This document shows, in pieces, positions 46,878 through 55,306 of a stretch of DNA of 64,000 nt. The notes below the pieces were generated by a model that worked only from the letters and a program-made list of their open reading frames with translations, was not told where the DNA came from and ran no database searches. Origin of the DNA: Mesorhizobium hawassense. Lineage in GTDB: Bacteria > Pseudomonadota > Alphaproteobacteria > Rhizobiales > Rhizobiaceae. Each line of letters opens with the position of its first letter. The first letter of the stretch is position 1. Where the stretch lies: NCBI RefSeq assembly GCF_003289945.1, contig NZ_QMBP01000020.1, positions 62,001 through 126,000 on the forward strand, given 5' to 3'. Made by a program: the position numbers and the translations under genes.

Positions 46878-47331
46878 GCCTTTCTCTCCTGATTGCCTGA
46901 ATCACGTCCCGGTTGCGAATTTGCCAGCGAAACGCCCGGTTGTCACCGCCCCCCCGGGGGGCGCGGCGCCCGACACTGGCGAAAGACAGGCAATTCGCCT
47001 ACGATCAAGGGCTAACTGTGGCGGGCTTGCCTCATACGCCGGTGACGGAAAAGATATTCTTCGCCGGCGAGCATGTCGCCGGCCCACTGATCCAGATCTG
47101 CGGCGCCGCTAGGCCGTCGGGCGAAAGCAGGTCATTGCCCAATTCGCGGCCAAATAGGCGAAAAGCGCCTTGGAAGACCCCGAAATAGCTCGGCCTGCTC
47201 ACGCCCTTTTGACCGATTCGCCGAAAAACCGGAACAATTCGTGAGCGGGCGAAGGGCGCTTTAGCCGGAACGCATATGGCTCTGTTTCGTTTCCGAGCCC
47301 GAGGGAGCGTTGAAAAACGGAGTGAGAAACC
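46878..47331. other. Intergenic region with a CCCCCCGGGGGG-type palindrome
   Basis: 450 bases between divergent genes. It contains a GC palindrome near 46950 (CCCCCCCGGGGGGC) and an amine-oxidase-like coding fragment at 47019-47130. The right part, 47190-47330, should hold the promoter of the SH3 protein. No intact gene seen. Confidence 0.5.
47019..47130 (+). pseudogene. Fragment of a flavin amine oxidase C-terminus
   Basis: One frame reads VAGLPHTPVTEKIFFAGEHV then IQICGAARPSGE, matching the FAD-binding C-terminal motif of flavin monoamine oxidases (IFFAGEHT...GA..SGE). Nothing upstream or downstream continues the enzyme. A gene relic. Confidence 0.5.
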
Positions 47332-47946
47332 ATGAAACGCGTGTTGTTTCCGGCGCTTGCCGGTGCGCTGCTCACCATATCGGGCGCCGCTTTCGCCGAT
47401 ACCCCCGTCTCGGCGGTTGCCGACCTGAATGTCCGCGCCGGTCCTGGCCCGCAATACCCGGTCATCGGTGTGCTGGCGGCCGGTCAGGCGGCCACTCTTG
47501 TTGGATGCATCGAAGGCAGCAAATGGTGCACGATCGCCGAAGCCGGCGGCAAAGGCTGGATTTATTCCGACTATGTAACGGGTGATTTCGGCGGTAGTCG
47601 CGTGGTGCTGACACGCCGGCCGGCCGACGCCGGCGTTGCCATCGTCGCGCCGCCGACCGACAACGTCTACACCACGGACACCTACACCGGCGCCATCATT
47701 CCGGGCGACGACGCCGATGCCATCGAGTCGATCGGGAGACCGCCGGCCGAGGTCGGCACCTACGTCGCCACGCACCGGGTCGATCCGGTCTATCTCGACG
47801 GCGAGGTGGTGACCGGCGCGACGCTGCCCGACACGGTCGAGCTGCGCGAGATCCCCGACTACAACTATCGCTATGTCTATGTGAACAACCAGCCGGCGCT
47901 GGTCGATCCGGGCACGCGGCGCATCGTCTATGTGATGCGCCGATAG
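47332..47946 (+). CDS. SH3-domain and DUF1236 secreted protein
   Basis: 204-residue exported protein. Signal peptide ends TISGAAFAD (about residue 22). Bacterial SH3 domain at residues about 25-85 (LNVRAGPGPQYPVIGVLAAGQ, WCTIAEAGGKGWIYSDYV). The C-terminal half resembles DUF1236: YVATHRVDPVYLDGEVVTGA, LREIPDYNYRYVYVNNQPALVDPGTRRIVYV. Probably binds cell wall; exact role unknown. ATG 47332 after a weak SD. Confidence 0.88.
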   Translation: MKRVLFPALAGALLTISGAAFADTPVSAVADLNVRAGPGPQYPVIGVLAAGQAATLVGCIEGSKWCTIAEAGGKGWIYSDYVTGDFGGSRVVLTRRPADAGVAIVAPPTDNVYTTDTYTGAIIPGDDADAIESIGRPPAEVGTYVATHRVDPVYLDGEVVTGATLPDTVELREIPDYNYRYVYVNNQPALVDPGTRRIVYVMRR

Positions 47947-47967
47947 GCGAGATTGCTGCGAAAGGAG

Positions 47968-47994
47968 CGGCCGCCAGCCATGGCGGCCGTTTTC
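47968..47994 (+). terminator. Intrinsic terminator of the SH3 protein gene
   Basis: CGGCCGCCA-gcca-TGGCGGCCG followed by TTTTCG, 22 bases after the stop. Confidence 0.8.
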
Positions 47995-48092
47995 GTTGGC
48001 GCATGCCGTGTTGCTCGCAGCGAGGAGGTAATCGCACGGTAACCACTGATCTCCAAGATCGTGCCGCCAAAAGCGTTCGGCAGGGGAGCCGC

Positions 48093-49043
48093 GTGACGAT
48101 CGAAAATGCCGCCTTCGAGGGCTATCGCCGCTCGCCTAACGAAAAGACCACCTTGCTGCGCCTGTTTTTCGGCACGGCGATCGTCGTTGCCTTCTGGATG
48201 GCCGCGACAGCCCTGGTGCTGTTTGCCGGCACCTATGCCTATATCGTCTGGCGTCTCCCCGGCCCCTCGACCGGCCGTTACATGCAGGACTTCCTGGCAT
48301 CGCCGATCGGAATCTTGAGCGCCCTGACCTCCTTTGCCGGCATCTGGATCGGCCTGTGGGTGGCGATGCGCTTCGTGCATGGCGAGCCTTTGTCAGCTCT
48401 CTTCGGCTTCAGTCGCCGCATTGCCGGCGGCGATTTCCTCAAGGGGTTGATCGCGGTGCTGATCACCTCGCTCTTCTCCGAAGTGCTGCTCTATTGGCTG
48501 CAGCCGGAGATCGCGCGCGGACCGATCGCGTGGTCGTCCTGGTTGCTCTTCCTGGTGCCGATCGCGCTGCTGGCCTTCCTGCAGACTTCGTCGGAGGAAA
48601 TGCTGTTTCGCGGCTATCTGCTGCGCGGGCTCGCCTATCGCTTCAGAAGCCCGCTGATCTGGGCGGTGCTGCCCGGGTTGCTGTTCACGTCGCTGCATTG
48701 GAACACGACCTCGACATTTGCCATCAATGCCAGCGTCTTCATCTCGATCGGCACCTTTGCCCTGCTGCTCACGCTGCTGGTCCATGTCACCGGCAACCTC
48801 GGCGCCGGTTTCGGCGCCCATCTCGGCAACAACCTGACCGGCTTCCTGCTGATCTCGCACCAGGAGGGCTACAATGGCTTCGCCTTGCTCAACGCCAAGC
48901 CTCTCGAAGGCCCCGACTGGACCGGCCTGGACGCCGTGCTCATCGCCGCCATCGGCATCGTCAGCACGCTTTTGACGGTGCTTTTGCTTTTGCATCGGCG
49001 TTCGCCGCTGCGGGTCGGCCCGAACGGGCGAAGCCCGCTATAG
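48093..49043 (+). CDS. CPBP-family intramembrane protease
   Basis: 316-residue membrane protein of the CAAX-protease/bacteriocin-processing (CPBP, Abi) family. About eight helices. Catalytic motifs: SSEEMLFRGYLLRG (EExxxR), FTSLHW (FxxxH) and GAHLGNNLTGF. Predicted glutamate-type intramembrane peptidase; substrate unknown. Start GTG 48093 with GGGGAG upstream. The in-frame extension to 48003 lacks support. Confidence 0.88.
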   Translation: MTIENAAFEGYRRSPNEKTTLLRLFFGTAIVVAFWMAATALVLFAGTYAYIVWRLPGPSTGRYMQDFLASPIGILSALTSFAGIWIGLWVAMRFVHGEPLSALFGFSRRIAGGDFLKGLIAVLITSLFSEVLLYWLQPEIARGPIAWSSWLLFLVPIALLAFLQTSSEEMLFRGYLLRGLAYRFRSPLIWAVLPGLLFTSLHWNTTSTFAINASVFISIGTFALLLTLLVHVTGNLGAGFGAHLGNNLTGFLLISHQEGYNGFALLNAKPLEGPDWTGLDAVLIAAIGIVSTLLTVLLLLHRRSPLRVGPNGRSPL

Positions 49044-49092
49044 GCGCCGCAGATCGCGGCGTTTCGGCCTTGATTTGAGCAATTTGTTTTTG

Positions 49093-49141
49093 ATGCATGT
49101 CGTTGCCGCAAAACCGCTGCGCACTTTCGCGCGACATGCAT
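49093..49141. repeat. Palindromic repeat family C, copy 2
   Basis: ATGCATGTCG ... CGACATGCAT with an internal GTTTTGCGG-type variant. It ends six bases before the -35 box of the small-RNA candidate upstream of ffh. Confidence 0.85.
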
Positions 49142-49146
49142 TGGCC

Positions 49147-49175
49147 TTGACTCCGCGGCCGATTTCCTGTCTAGA
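49147..49175 (+). promoter_or_regulatory. Strong rhizobial sigma-70 promoter
   Basis: CTTGACT (-35, TTGACT at 49147-49152), 17-base spacer, TCTAGA (49170-49175): close to the rhizobial consensus CTTGAC-N17-CTATAT. Predicted transcription start about 49182. Confidence 0.65.
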
Positions 49176-49181
49176 CCCCTC

Positions 49182-49307
49182 GAATTCCGCGACGAGTTTT
49201 CTTTCGCGAAAGCCGACCAGGACGCCGAAGCCTCTTTGAGGCAGGAGCTGTAAAGAGATCCTGGAGGCCAACACCCGGCAGCGCAATGCGCCCCCGGGTG
49301 CTTTTTG
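49182..49307 (+). ncRNA. Candidate small RNA upstream of ffh
   Basis: About 125 bases bounded by a near-consensus promoter and an intrinsic terminator, with no reading frame. It can fold CTTTC-GC-GAAAG, GCCTC-ttt-GAGGC and AGGA...TCCT hairpins. It may be an independent small RNA or an attenuated leader of ffh, whose ATG is 77 bases past the terminator. It lacks the GGAAGCAGCC tetraloop region of SRP RNA, so it is not ffs. Confidence 0.5.
49272..49306 (+). terminator. Terminator of the ffh-leader small RNA
   Basis: CACCCGG and CCGGGTG arms around a 15-base loop (itself with GCGC-aat-GCGC), followed by CTTTTT. Confidence 0.7.
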
Positions 49308-49383
49308 GCTTTGTGCTTTTGCTTGGCGACCCGGCGCGAACGCACTACCTCTCGGTCGAACCCACCGAGATCAAGGACCGCAG

Positions 49384-50973
49384 ATGTTTGAATCCCTCCA
49401 GGAGCGTCTTGGCTCCATCCTGAACGGCCTCACGGGCCGCGGCGCGCTGTCCGAGGCGGATGTCTCGGCGGCACTTCGCGAGGTGCGCCGCGCGCTGCTC
49501 GAGGCCGACGTCGCGCTGGAGGTGGTTCGCTCCTTCACCGACAAGGTGCGCGAGAAGGCGGTCGGCGCGGCGGTGCTGAAGTCGATCAAGCCCGGTCAGA
49601 TGGTCGTCAAGATCGTCCATGACGAGCTGGTCGACATGCTCGGCGCCGAGGGTGTGGCAATCGACCTCAACGCGCCGGCGCCCGTCGTCGTCATGATGGT
49701 CGGCCTGCAGGGCTCCGGCAAGACGACGACCTCGGCCAAGATCGCCAAGCGGCTGACCGAGCGTCAGAACAAGAAGGTCCTGATGGCCTCGCTCGACACG
49801 CGGCGTCCCGCCGCGCAGGAGCAGCTGCGCCAGCTCGGCGAGCAGACCAAGGTCGCGACGCTGCCGATCATCGCCGGCCAGAGCCCCGTCGACATCGCCA
49901 AGCGCGCCGTCCAGGCGGCCAGGCTCGGCGGCCATGACGTCGTCATCCTCGACACCGCCGGCCGCACCCATATCGACGAGCCGCTGATGGTCGAGATGGC
50001 CGACATCAAGAAGGTGTCGAGCCCGCACGAAATCCTGCTGGTCGCCGACTCGCTGACTGGCCAGGACGCCGTGAACCTGGCGAAAAGCTTCGACGAGCGC
50101 GTCGGCATCACCGGCCTGGTGCTGACCCGTATGGACGGCGACGGCCGCGGCGGCGCGGCACTCTCGATGCGCGCCGTCACCGGCAAGCCGATCAAGCTCA
50201 TCGGCACCGGCGAAAAGATGGACGGGCTGGAGGAATTCCATCCCAAGCGCATCGCCGACCGCATCCTCGGCATGGGCGACATCGTCAGCCTGGTCGAGAA
50301 GGCCGCCGAAACCATCGACGCCGAACAGGCGGCGGCGATGGCCAGGAAGATGCAGTCGGGCAAGTTCGATCTGAACGACCTCGCCCAGCAGCTTCAGCAG
50401 ATGTCGAAAATGGGCGGCATGGGCGGCATCATGGGCATGATGCCCGGCATGGGTAAGATGAAGGACCAGCTTGCCGCCGCCGGCCTCGACGACAAGATGT
50501 TCGGCCGCCAGCTCGCCATCATCTCCTCGATGACCAAGGCCGAGCGCGCCAATCCCGATCTCCTCAAGCATTCGCGCAAGAAGCGCATCGCCGCCGGCTC
50601 CGGCACCGACGCGGCCGAGATCAACAAGCTCTTGAAGATGCATCGCGGCATGGCCGACATGATGAAGGCGATGGGCGGCAAGGGCAAAGGCGGCGGCCTC
50701 ATGCGCGGCATGATGGGCGGCCTTGCCTCCAAAATGGGCCTTGGCGGCATGATGCCGGGCGGAATGGGCGGCATGCCGGACCTTTCCAAGATGGATCCCA
50801 AGCAGCTCGAAGCCTTGCAGAAGCAAGCGCAGGCCGCCGGTCTCGGCAAGGGCCTGCCGGGCGGCTTGCCCGGTGGACTCCCCGGTGGCGGCGGACTGCC
50901 GGGCCTGCCCGGCGGCATGAAGCTTCCTGGCCTGGGCGGCGGCGGACTGCCAGGCCTTGGCAAGAAGAAGTGA
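49384..50973 (+). CDS. ffh: Signal recognition particle protein Ffh
   Basis: SRP54 homologue that binds signal peptides and SRP RNA and docks with FtsY. 529 residues. NG domain: GLQGSGKTTTSAKIA, DTRRPAAQEQL, DTAGRTHID, TRMDGDGRGG. Met-rich M domain at about 300-435 (MSKMGGMGGIMGMMPGMGKM). The C-terminus beyond 435 is an unusually long Gly/Leu/Pro-rich tail of GLPGG repeats ending GLGKKK. First gene before chorismate mutase and rpsP. Confidence 0.97.
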   Translation: MFESLQERLGSILNGLTGRGALSEADVSAALREVRRALLEADVALEVVRSFTDKVREKAVGAAVLKSIKPGQMVVKIVHDELVDMLGAEGVAIDLNAPAPVVVMMVGLQGSGKTTTSAKIAKRLTERQNKKVLMASLDTRRPAAQEQLRQLGEQTKVATLPIIAGQSPVDIAKRAVQAARLGGHDVVILDTAGRTHIDEPLMVEMADIKKVSSPHEILLVADSLTGQDAVNLAKSFDERVGITGLVLTRMDGDGRGGAALSMRAVTGKPIKLIGTGEKMDGLEEFHPKRIADRILGMGDIVSLVEKAAETIDAEQAAAMARKMQSGKFDLNDLAQQLQQMSKMGGMGGIMGMMPGMGKMKDQLAAAGLDDKMFGRQLAIISSMTKAERANPDLLKHSRKKRIAAGSGTDAAEINKLLKMHRGMADMMKAMGGKGKGGGLMRGMMGGLASKMGLGGMMPGGMGGMPDLSKMDPKQLEALQKQAQAAGLGKGLPGGLPGGLPGGGGLPGLPGGMKLPGLGGGGLPGLGKKK

Positions 50974-50998
50974 GGGGGCGATGAACGAGGAGAAAGAC

Positions 50999-51307
50999 AT
51001 GGCCGATGCACGCGCCATCCTGGCTGGCTACCGCGCTTCGATCGACAACATCGATGCTGCCCTCATCCATATGCTGGCCGAACGCTTCCGCTGCACCAAG
51101 GCGGTCGGCGTTCTCAAGGCCGAGCATGGCCTGCCGCCTGCCGATCCGTCGCGCGAGCAGCAGCAGATCACGCGCCTTCGCCAGTTGGCGAAGGATGCGA
51201 ATCTCGATCCCGATTTCGCAGAGAAGTTCCTGAACTTCGTCATCCGCGAAGTCATCCGTCATCACGAACAGATCGCCGCCAACAACGGCGCTGCAAAAGC
51301 CGGCTAA
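50999..51307 (+). CDS. Chorismate mutase (AroQ class)
   Basis: 102-residue all-helical chorismate mutase converting chorismate to prephenate. Conserved: YRASIDNIDAALIHMLAERF, CTKAVGVLKAEHGLPPAD, REQQQITRLRQLA, FLNFVIREVIRHHE. Start taken at ATG 50999 because GAGGAG lies six bases upstream; an in-frame ATG at 50981 (GAGGGGG upstream) would add six residues. 25 bases after ffh and followed by a family C repeat. Confidence 0.92.
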   Translation: MADARAILAGYRASIDNIDAALIHMLAERFRCTKAVGVLKAEHGLPPADPSREQQQITRLRQLAKDANLDPDFAEKFLNFVIREVIRHHEQIAANNGAAKAG

Positions 51308-51311
51308 CCGG

Positions 51312-51358
51312 TGCATGTCGCCCAAAAGTGCTTCGCGGTTTTGGGATAACGACATGCA
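51312..51358. repeat. Palindromic repeat family C, copy 3
   Basis: TGCATGTCG ... CGACATGCA with inner CCCAAAA against TTTTGGG. It sits in the chorismate mutase-rpsP gap, so it is transcribed. Confidence 0.85.
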
Positions 51359-51420
51359 CAAAACAAAGACTCGGCCGCAAAACCACATCAAACGAAATCA
51401 GAGCTTTTAGGAGATAAAGA

Positions 51421-51816
51421 ATGGCACTGAAGATCAGACTGGCCCGTGCGGGTTCGAAGAAGCGTCCTTACTACCACGTCGTCGTTGCCGACGCCCGTTC
51501 GCCGCGCGACGGCCGTTTCATCGAGTCGCTGGGTTCCTGGAACCCGCTGCTGCCGAAGGACGGCGAGCGCGTCAAGGTCGACGCCGAGCGCGTCAAGCAC
51601 TGGCTGTCGCACGGCGCCCAGCCGACCGACCGCGTTCTGCGCTTCCTCGACGAAGCCGGCCTCGCCAAGCGCGAAGCCCGCTCGAACCCGAACAAGGCCC
51701 TGCCCGGCAAGAAGGCGCAGGAACGCTCGGCCCTTTTGAAGAAGGCCCAGGAAGACGCCGCTGCCGCTGCTGCCGCGGCGACCGCCGCTCCGGCCGAAGC
51801 CGCCACCGCCGAGTAA
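51421..51816 (+). CDS. rpsP: 30S ribosomal protein S16
   Basis: 131-residue S16; the core matches bacterial S16 (MALKIRLARAGSKKRPYYHV, DGRFIESLGSWNPL, RVKHWLSHGAQPTDRVLRFL), followed by the alphaproteobacterial Ala/Lys-rich C-terminal extension (KKAQEDAAAAAAA). AGGAG before the ATG. Ends with a terminator. The usual rimM-trmD-rplS neighbours are not downstream; instead a convergent lipoprotein follows. Confidence 0.97.
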   Translation: MALKIRLARAGSKKRPYYHVVVADARSPRDGRFIESLGSWNPLLPKDGERVKVDAERVKHWLSHGAQPTDRVLRFLDEAGLAKREARSNPNKALPGKKAQERSALLKKAQEDAAAAAAAATAAPAEAATAE

Positions 51817-51837
51817 TCGCGGTCTGCTTTCGCCTAC

Positions 51838-51871
51838 AAAAACGGCGGGCAATGCCCGCCGTTTTTCTTTT
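51838..51871. terminator. Bidirectional terminator after rpsP
   Basis: AAAAACGGCGGGC-aat-GCCCGCCGTTTTTCTTTT: ten-base perfect stem with A-run before and T-run after, serving rpsP and the convergent lipoprotein gene. Confidence 0.92.
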
Positions 51872-51885
51872 GGCCAATCCGATAG

Positions 51886-52149
51886 TCAGTAGCCGGACGG
51901 GCAGCGGGCCACATAGACGCGTCCGTAACGATCACGATAGCGGCACTGGCCGCTTTCGCTGGCATGGCCGATCAACGCGCCGGCGACCGCGCCGACCGCG
52001 CCGCCGACCACCGCGCCTTGGACCGGATCGCCTGCCACAGCGGCACCGACGGCCGCGCCGCCCAGGCCGCCGATCGCGGCGCCCTTTTCCGTTTGCGAAC
52101 AGGCGCCCAAGGCCATGGTCAGCACCAGAATGGTAATTGCTTTCTTCAT
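51886..52149 (-). CDS. Glycine-zipper lipoprotein
   Basis: 87-residue lipoprotein: lipobox TMALGAC at residue 17. The mature part is a Gly-zipper helix pair (GAAIGGLGGAAVGAAVAGDP, AVVGGAVGAVAGALIG) and a short C-terminal CRYRDRYGRVYVARCP. Rhizobial relatives are annotated as YMGG-like or glycine-zipper outer-membrane lipoproteins. ATG 52149 after GAGG. Confidence 0.85.
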   Translation of the reverse strand: MKKAITILVLTMALGACSQTEKGAAIGGLGGAAVGAAVAGDPVQGAVVGGAVGAVAGALIGHASESGQCRYRDRYGRVYVARCPSGY

Positions 52150-52295
52150 TGCTGTTCCTCTCTCACGCGCCGTCTCGCCGCCGTGGTCTAAACTCGCAGA
52201 CGGGTGATTTGATCCCTGGGACAACGAAGATTGGCCGGCTCGGCGCCGGCCGAAGTTCCGGTAAGTACTGTCAAGCAATTGAAACCAAATGGTTT

Positions 52296-52826
52296 TCAGC
52301 GCTCGGTGGCGCGTCTCAGATTGTCGAGCCCGGCCTCGAAATCCTTGCCGACGAGGGTGTCGAAGTCCATGAACAGGCCCATCAGCTTGGCGATGAACGG
52401 CCTCGCACCGCGCATTGCCCAGGTAACCGTAGTGCCGTCGCCCGACGGCGAGAGCGAAAAGTCGACGGTGTTGTTGGCGCGGAACGGCTTCTCGAAGTCG
52501 AGCTTCATCGACACCAGCGAGGACGGCACCGAACCCGTGATCTCCATGCGGCCCTTGCCGGCCTTGGAATTGCCTTCCCAGGCATAGGCCGCGCCCTTGC
52601 CGCTATCGGTGCCGGAAAGCGTGCGCTGCATCTGCGGATCGAGCTTTTCGAAAGGCGACCATTCGGGCCAGCGCTTGAAATCGTTGATCAGCGGGAAGAT
52701 CGCTTCGGCCGGCGCCTTGATGCTGGCCGAGCGGGTGACGACGAAGTCGTTCGGCCGTGTCGCGGCGTAGGCCAGCACGGCGGCGACGATGACGACGAGG
52801 ATGATGAGAATGGTAACAAACATCAC
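52296..52826 (-). CDS. SRPBCC-family protein with N-terminal membrane anchor
   Basis: 176 residues: an N-terminal helix (VTILIILVVIVAAVLAYAA), then a START/Bet v1-like hydrophobic-ligand fold: VVTRSASIKAPAEAIFPLINDFKRWPEWSPFEK, MEITGSVPSSLVSMKLDFEKPF, TTVTWAMRG. Typical polyketide-cyclase/dehydrase-like protein; ligand unknown. Ten bases after the DoxX-family gene on the same strand, so the two probably form an operon. Confidence 0.88.
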   Translation of the reverse strand: MMFVTILIILVVIVAAVLAYAATRPNDFVVTRSASIKAPAEAIFPLINDFKRWPEWSPFEKLDPQMQRTLSGTDSGKGAAYAWEGNSKAGKGRMEITGSVPSSLVSMKLDFEKPFRANNTVDFSLSPSGDGTTVTWAMRGARPFIAKLMGLFMDFDTLVGKDFEAGLDNLRRATER

Positions 52827-52836
52827 TGCGTCCTCC

Positions 52837-53247
52837 TTATCGGCTGAACGGGATCAGCGCGCGCACTCTTGCGTCGCGCAGATAGAGCCCGCCCCACAGG
52901 GTAACACCGAGATAGACGCCGAACAGCGTGTGCGAGAAAAGCGGGTTGCCGATCCGCACATGGGTCGAAATCGCGCCGCCCATATAGGCGGAGAGCAGGA
53001 TGGCGCCGAGCACCGAGGTGCGCGGCAAGGCATAAAGCGCGGTCGAGATCAGGCCGACGACGCCGATCAGGCGCGCGACATCGGCATCGGCCGGCCAGCC
53101 GAGCTCGGTCATCGTCTTGGTGACGATGTCGAGAGGCGGCAGCTTGATGACGCCGTCGAAGATCATGAACAGGACCACGACGGCGCTGAGCGCGCGCCCG
53201 GTCCACAACGCACCTTTTGAAGCAGGCGCGGCTTCGGAAATGCTCAT
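52837..53247 (-). CDS. DoxX-family membrane protein
   Basis: 136 residues, four predicted helices (ALSAVVVLFMIFDGVIKL, VARLIGVVGLISTALYALP, VLGAILLSAYMGGAIS, LFGVYLGVTLWGGLYL). The DoxX-like pattern ends with HVRIGNPLF. DoxX relatives are membrane subunits tied to redox or thiosulfate chemistry, but many are uncharacterised. Start at ATG 53247 with GGAGGGAAC upstream. Operon with the SRPBCC gene. Confidence 0.85.
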   Translation of the reverse strand: MSISEAAPASKGALWTGRALSAVVVLFMIFDGVIKLPPLDIVTKTMTELGWPADADVARLIGVVGLISTALYALPRTSVLGAILLSAYMGGAISTHVRIGNPLFSHTLFGVYLGVTLWGGLYLRDARVRALIPFSR

Positions 53248-53373
53248 GGATGTTCCCTCCAAGGTTCGAATGCCGGCCATTTGCCGGTTCGATCCAAGGA
53301 CGGGTGACCACGCTGTGATCCTACATCGCCCCGCTTTTTTGCCGTGAAGCCTCCAGGTGGTGATGCAGCCGCC

Positions 53374-54279
53374 TCACGAATAATAGAACTTGTCGGCCGC
53401 AATCATCTTCGGCGGCGTTTCGCCCAGCGCCTCGAACACCGAGATCTCGCAGACGCGGCAAAGCCCGTCGAGCGCAAGGTCGTTGGCCTCGATGCCGAAC
53501 GGGTCCTCGAGCTCTTCCGACAGCGCGTCGAGGCCGAAGAAGGTGTAGGCGATCAGCGCGGTGAACAGCGGCGTCGCCCAGCCGGTGGTCGAGACCAGGC
53601 CGATCGGCAACAGCAGGCAGACGACATAGGCCGTGCGATGCACCAGGAGCGTGTAGGCGAAGGGCAGGGGGGTGCCGGCGATCCGCTCGCAGCCGGCCTG
53701 GATCGCCGCGATCGCGGCCAGCCTTTCGTCGAGGATGCGGAAGCCGATCGGATCGAGCGTGCCCGCCTCGCGCCGGGCATTGGCGCGACGGCCCATGCGG
53801 CGGACCATGTCGTCGGCCGGATTGGTGCGGGCGCCGGCCTGGTCGACCGTGTCGCCGATGAAGGCGCGGGCGTCTTCCTTGCTGTCGATCCGGCGCAATT
53901 GCCCGCGCAGCAGATGGCAGAAACCGAGTGCCTCCATCAACAGCGCGCGCTGCTCGGCGCGGTCACCGATCAGGCTCGTGGTGGCGCGCGCCAGATTACG
54001 GATCTCGAAAACCAGCGCGCCCCAGAGCTTGCGCGCTTCCCACCAACGGTCATAGGCGGCGTTGTTGCGGAACGACAGATAGATCGACAGCGTCACGCCG
54101 ACGAGCCCGAAAGGCGTGATGTTGAAGGCGCTGAGATCGACTTGGAAGCGCCGCGCCAGCACCAGGATGACCGCCGAATAGAGGGCAAAGCCGAAAATCT
54201 GCGGCAGGATGCGCGGCACCACCGAGCCGCGCATGACGAAGAACAGCTGCAGGAATGTCGGGCGCGGCCGGACGATCAT
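53374..54279 (-). CDS. Bestrophin-like anion channel
   Basis: 301-residue bestrophin/UPF0187 protein. N-terminal MIVRPRPTFLQLFFVMRGSV, then the conserved PFGLVGVTLSIYLSFRNNAAYDRWWEARKLWGAL, the bestrophin fingerprint. C-terminal GLDALSEELEDPFGIEANDLALDGLCR matches the cytosolic lid and acidic Ca-clasp region. Forms a pentameric chloride-type channel. ATG start. Intergenic to the ACT protein is divergent. Confidence 0.9.
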   Translation of the reverse strand: MIVRPRPTFLQLFFVMRGSVVPRILPQIFGFALYSAVILVLARRFQVDLSAFNITPFGLVGVTLSIYLSFRNNAAYDRWWEARKLWGALVFEIRNLARATTSLIGDRAEQRALLMEALGFCHLLRGQLRRIDSKEDARAFIGDTVDQAGARTNPADDMVRRMGRRANARREAGTLDPIGFRILDERLAAIAAIQAGCERIAGTPLPFAYTLLVHRTAYVVCLLLPIGLVSTTGWATPLFTALIAYTFFGLDALSEELEDPFGIEANDLALDGLCRVCEISVFEALGETPPKMIAADKFYYS

Positions 54280-54434
54280 TGAGTGACCCTGTGCGAACCG
54301 CTATGTCTCTACGGCGATAACGAGCCCGCGGCTCGGCCGCCAGCGACATCGCCATGTCGTCCAGGCGCCGGACCGTTGACGTTCCGAGCGGGGCTGTCGA
54401 GAACGTCGCAAGCGCCAGACGAAGAGGAAGAGAC

Positions 54435-54842
54435 GTGACCGGCGAGACCAACCTGCAAAAACTGCTCGCGTCGATGACGCCGAAACTGCATGCCGGAACC
54501 TACGTCTTCACCACGCTGGCCCCGGATGTGCCGACTCCGGCGGAGCTCGATCCCGTCATGCAATTTCGCGAGCGCGAGGGCCTGTCGCTGATCGTGACGG
54601 AAGACGAGGCGAAGACAGCCGGCATCGCCGGCACGTTCCGCTGCCGAATGATCACGCTCGACATCCACTCCTCGCTCGAAGCCGTCGGCTTCCTCGCCGC
54701 CATCACGACGCGGCTCGCGGCAGCCGGCATGGGTGTCAACCCGGTCTCGGCTTTCTACCATGACCATCTGTTCGTACCGGCCGAGCGGGCGGAGGAAGCG
54801 CTGGCTATTTTGCGGCAGCTGGCGACGGAGAGCGGTGCCTGA
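54435..54842 (+). CDS. ACT-domain protein (DUF2241-like)
   Basis: 135-residue protein with tandem ACT-like folds: LHAGTYVFTTLAP, GLSLIVTEDEAKTAGI, RMITLDIHSSLEAVGFLAAITTRLAAAGMGVNPVSAFYHDHLFVP. ACT domains usually bind amino acids; partner unknown. Start GTG 54435 after GGAAGAG. Ends two bases before a convergent GNAT gene. Confidence 0.85.
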   Translation: MTGETNLQKLLASMTPKLHAGTYVFTTLAPDVPTPAELDPVMQFREREGLSLIVTEDEAKTAGIAGTFRCRMITLDIHSSLEAVGFLAAITTRLAAAGMGVNPVSAFYHDHLFVPAERAEEALAILRQLATESGA

Positions 54843-54844
54843 AT

Positions 54845-55297
54845 TCAGCGCCTGAGCACGTAAAGAATATCCGGCAGGCCTTCCTCATTGGTCGAGCCAT
54901 CGCCAAAAGCTTCGGCGCGAAAACCATGGCGTTCGTAAAATCGGCGCGCGCCGGTGTTGGCCTGGAAGCAATGGAGCTTGATCACGGGCATCCCGGCAGT
55001 GGCCCGGTCGAGCAGCCAGCCGCCGATGCCTTGGCCGGTCCAAGCCGGGTCGAGATAGAGCTGGTCGACCCATTCGCTGTTGACCGCGACGAAGCCGACG
55101 ATGCATTCGCCGCCTTCGGCGACCGTCACCTGCTGACTGGGCAGCAGCAGGTCGCGGATGAAGAAAAGGTCTTCCTCCGGCGTATGCAGCACAGGCATCC
55201 AGTCGAGGGAATTGAGCGACGCGCGCATCATGGTTGCGATGGCGGCGGCATCCGAAGCTACGGCCGGGCGCAGCAATATCTCGGGAAAACTGGACAT
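54845..55297 (-). CDS. GNAT-family N-acetyltransferase
   Basis: 150-residue GNAT: LLRPAVASDAAAIATMMRASL, then VDQLYLDPAWTGQGIGGWLLDRA with the acetyl-CoA loop, and C-terminal FQANTGARRFYERHGFRAEAFGDG. Substrate unknown. Start at MSSFPEILLRP (55297); an upstream in-frame extension (MPKGRMRGSAG) is encoded by a family A repeat and is rejected. Confidence 0.88.
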   Translation of the reverse strand: MSSFPEILLRPAVASDAAAIATMMRASLNSLDWMPVLHTPEEDLFFIRDLLLPSQQVTVAEGGECIVGFVAVNSEWVDQLYLDPAWTGQGIGGWLLDRATAGMPVIKLHCFQANTGARRFYERHGFRAEAFGDGSTNEEGLPDILYVLRR

Positions 55298-55306
55298 GCC
55301 GGCGCT

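Noticed and set aside
49182..49307. SRP RNA (ffs) next to ffh
   Set aside because: Lacks the conserved GGAAGCAGCC apical domain.
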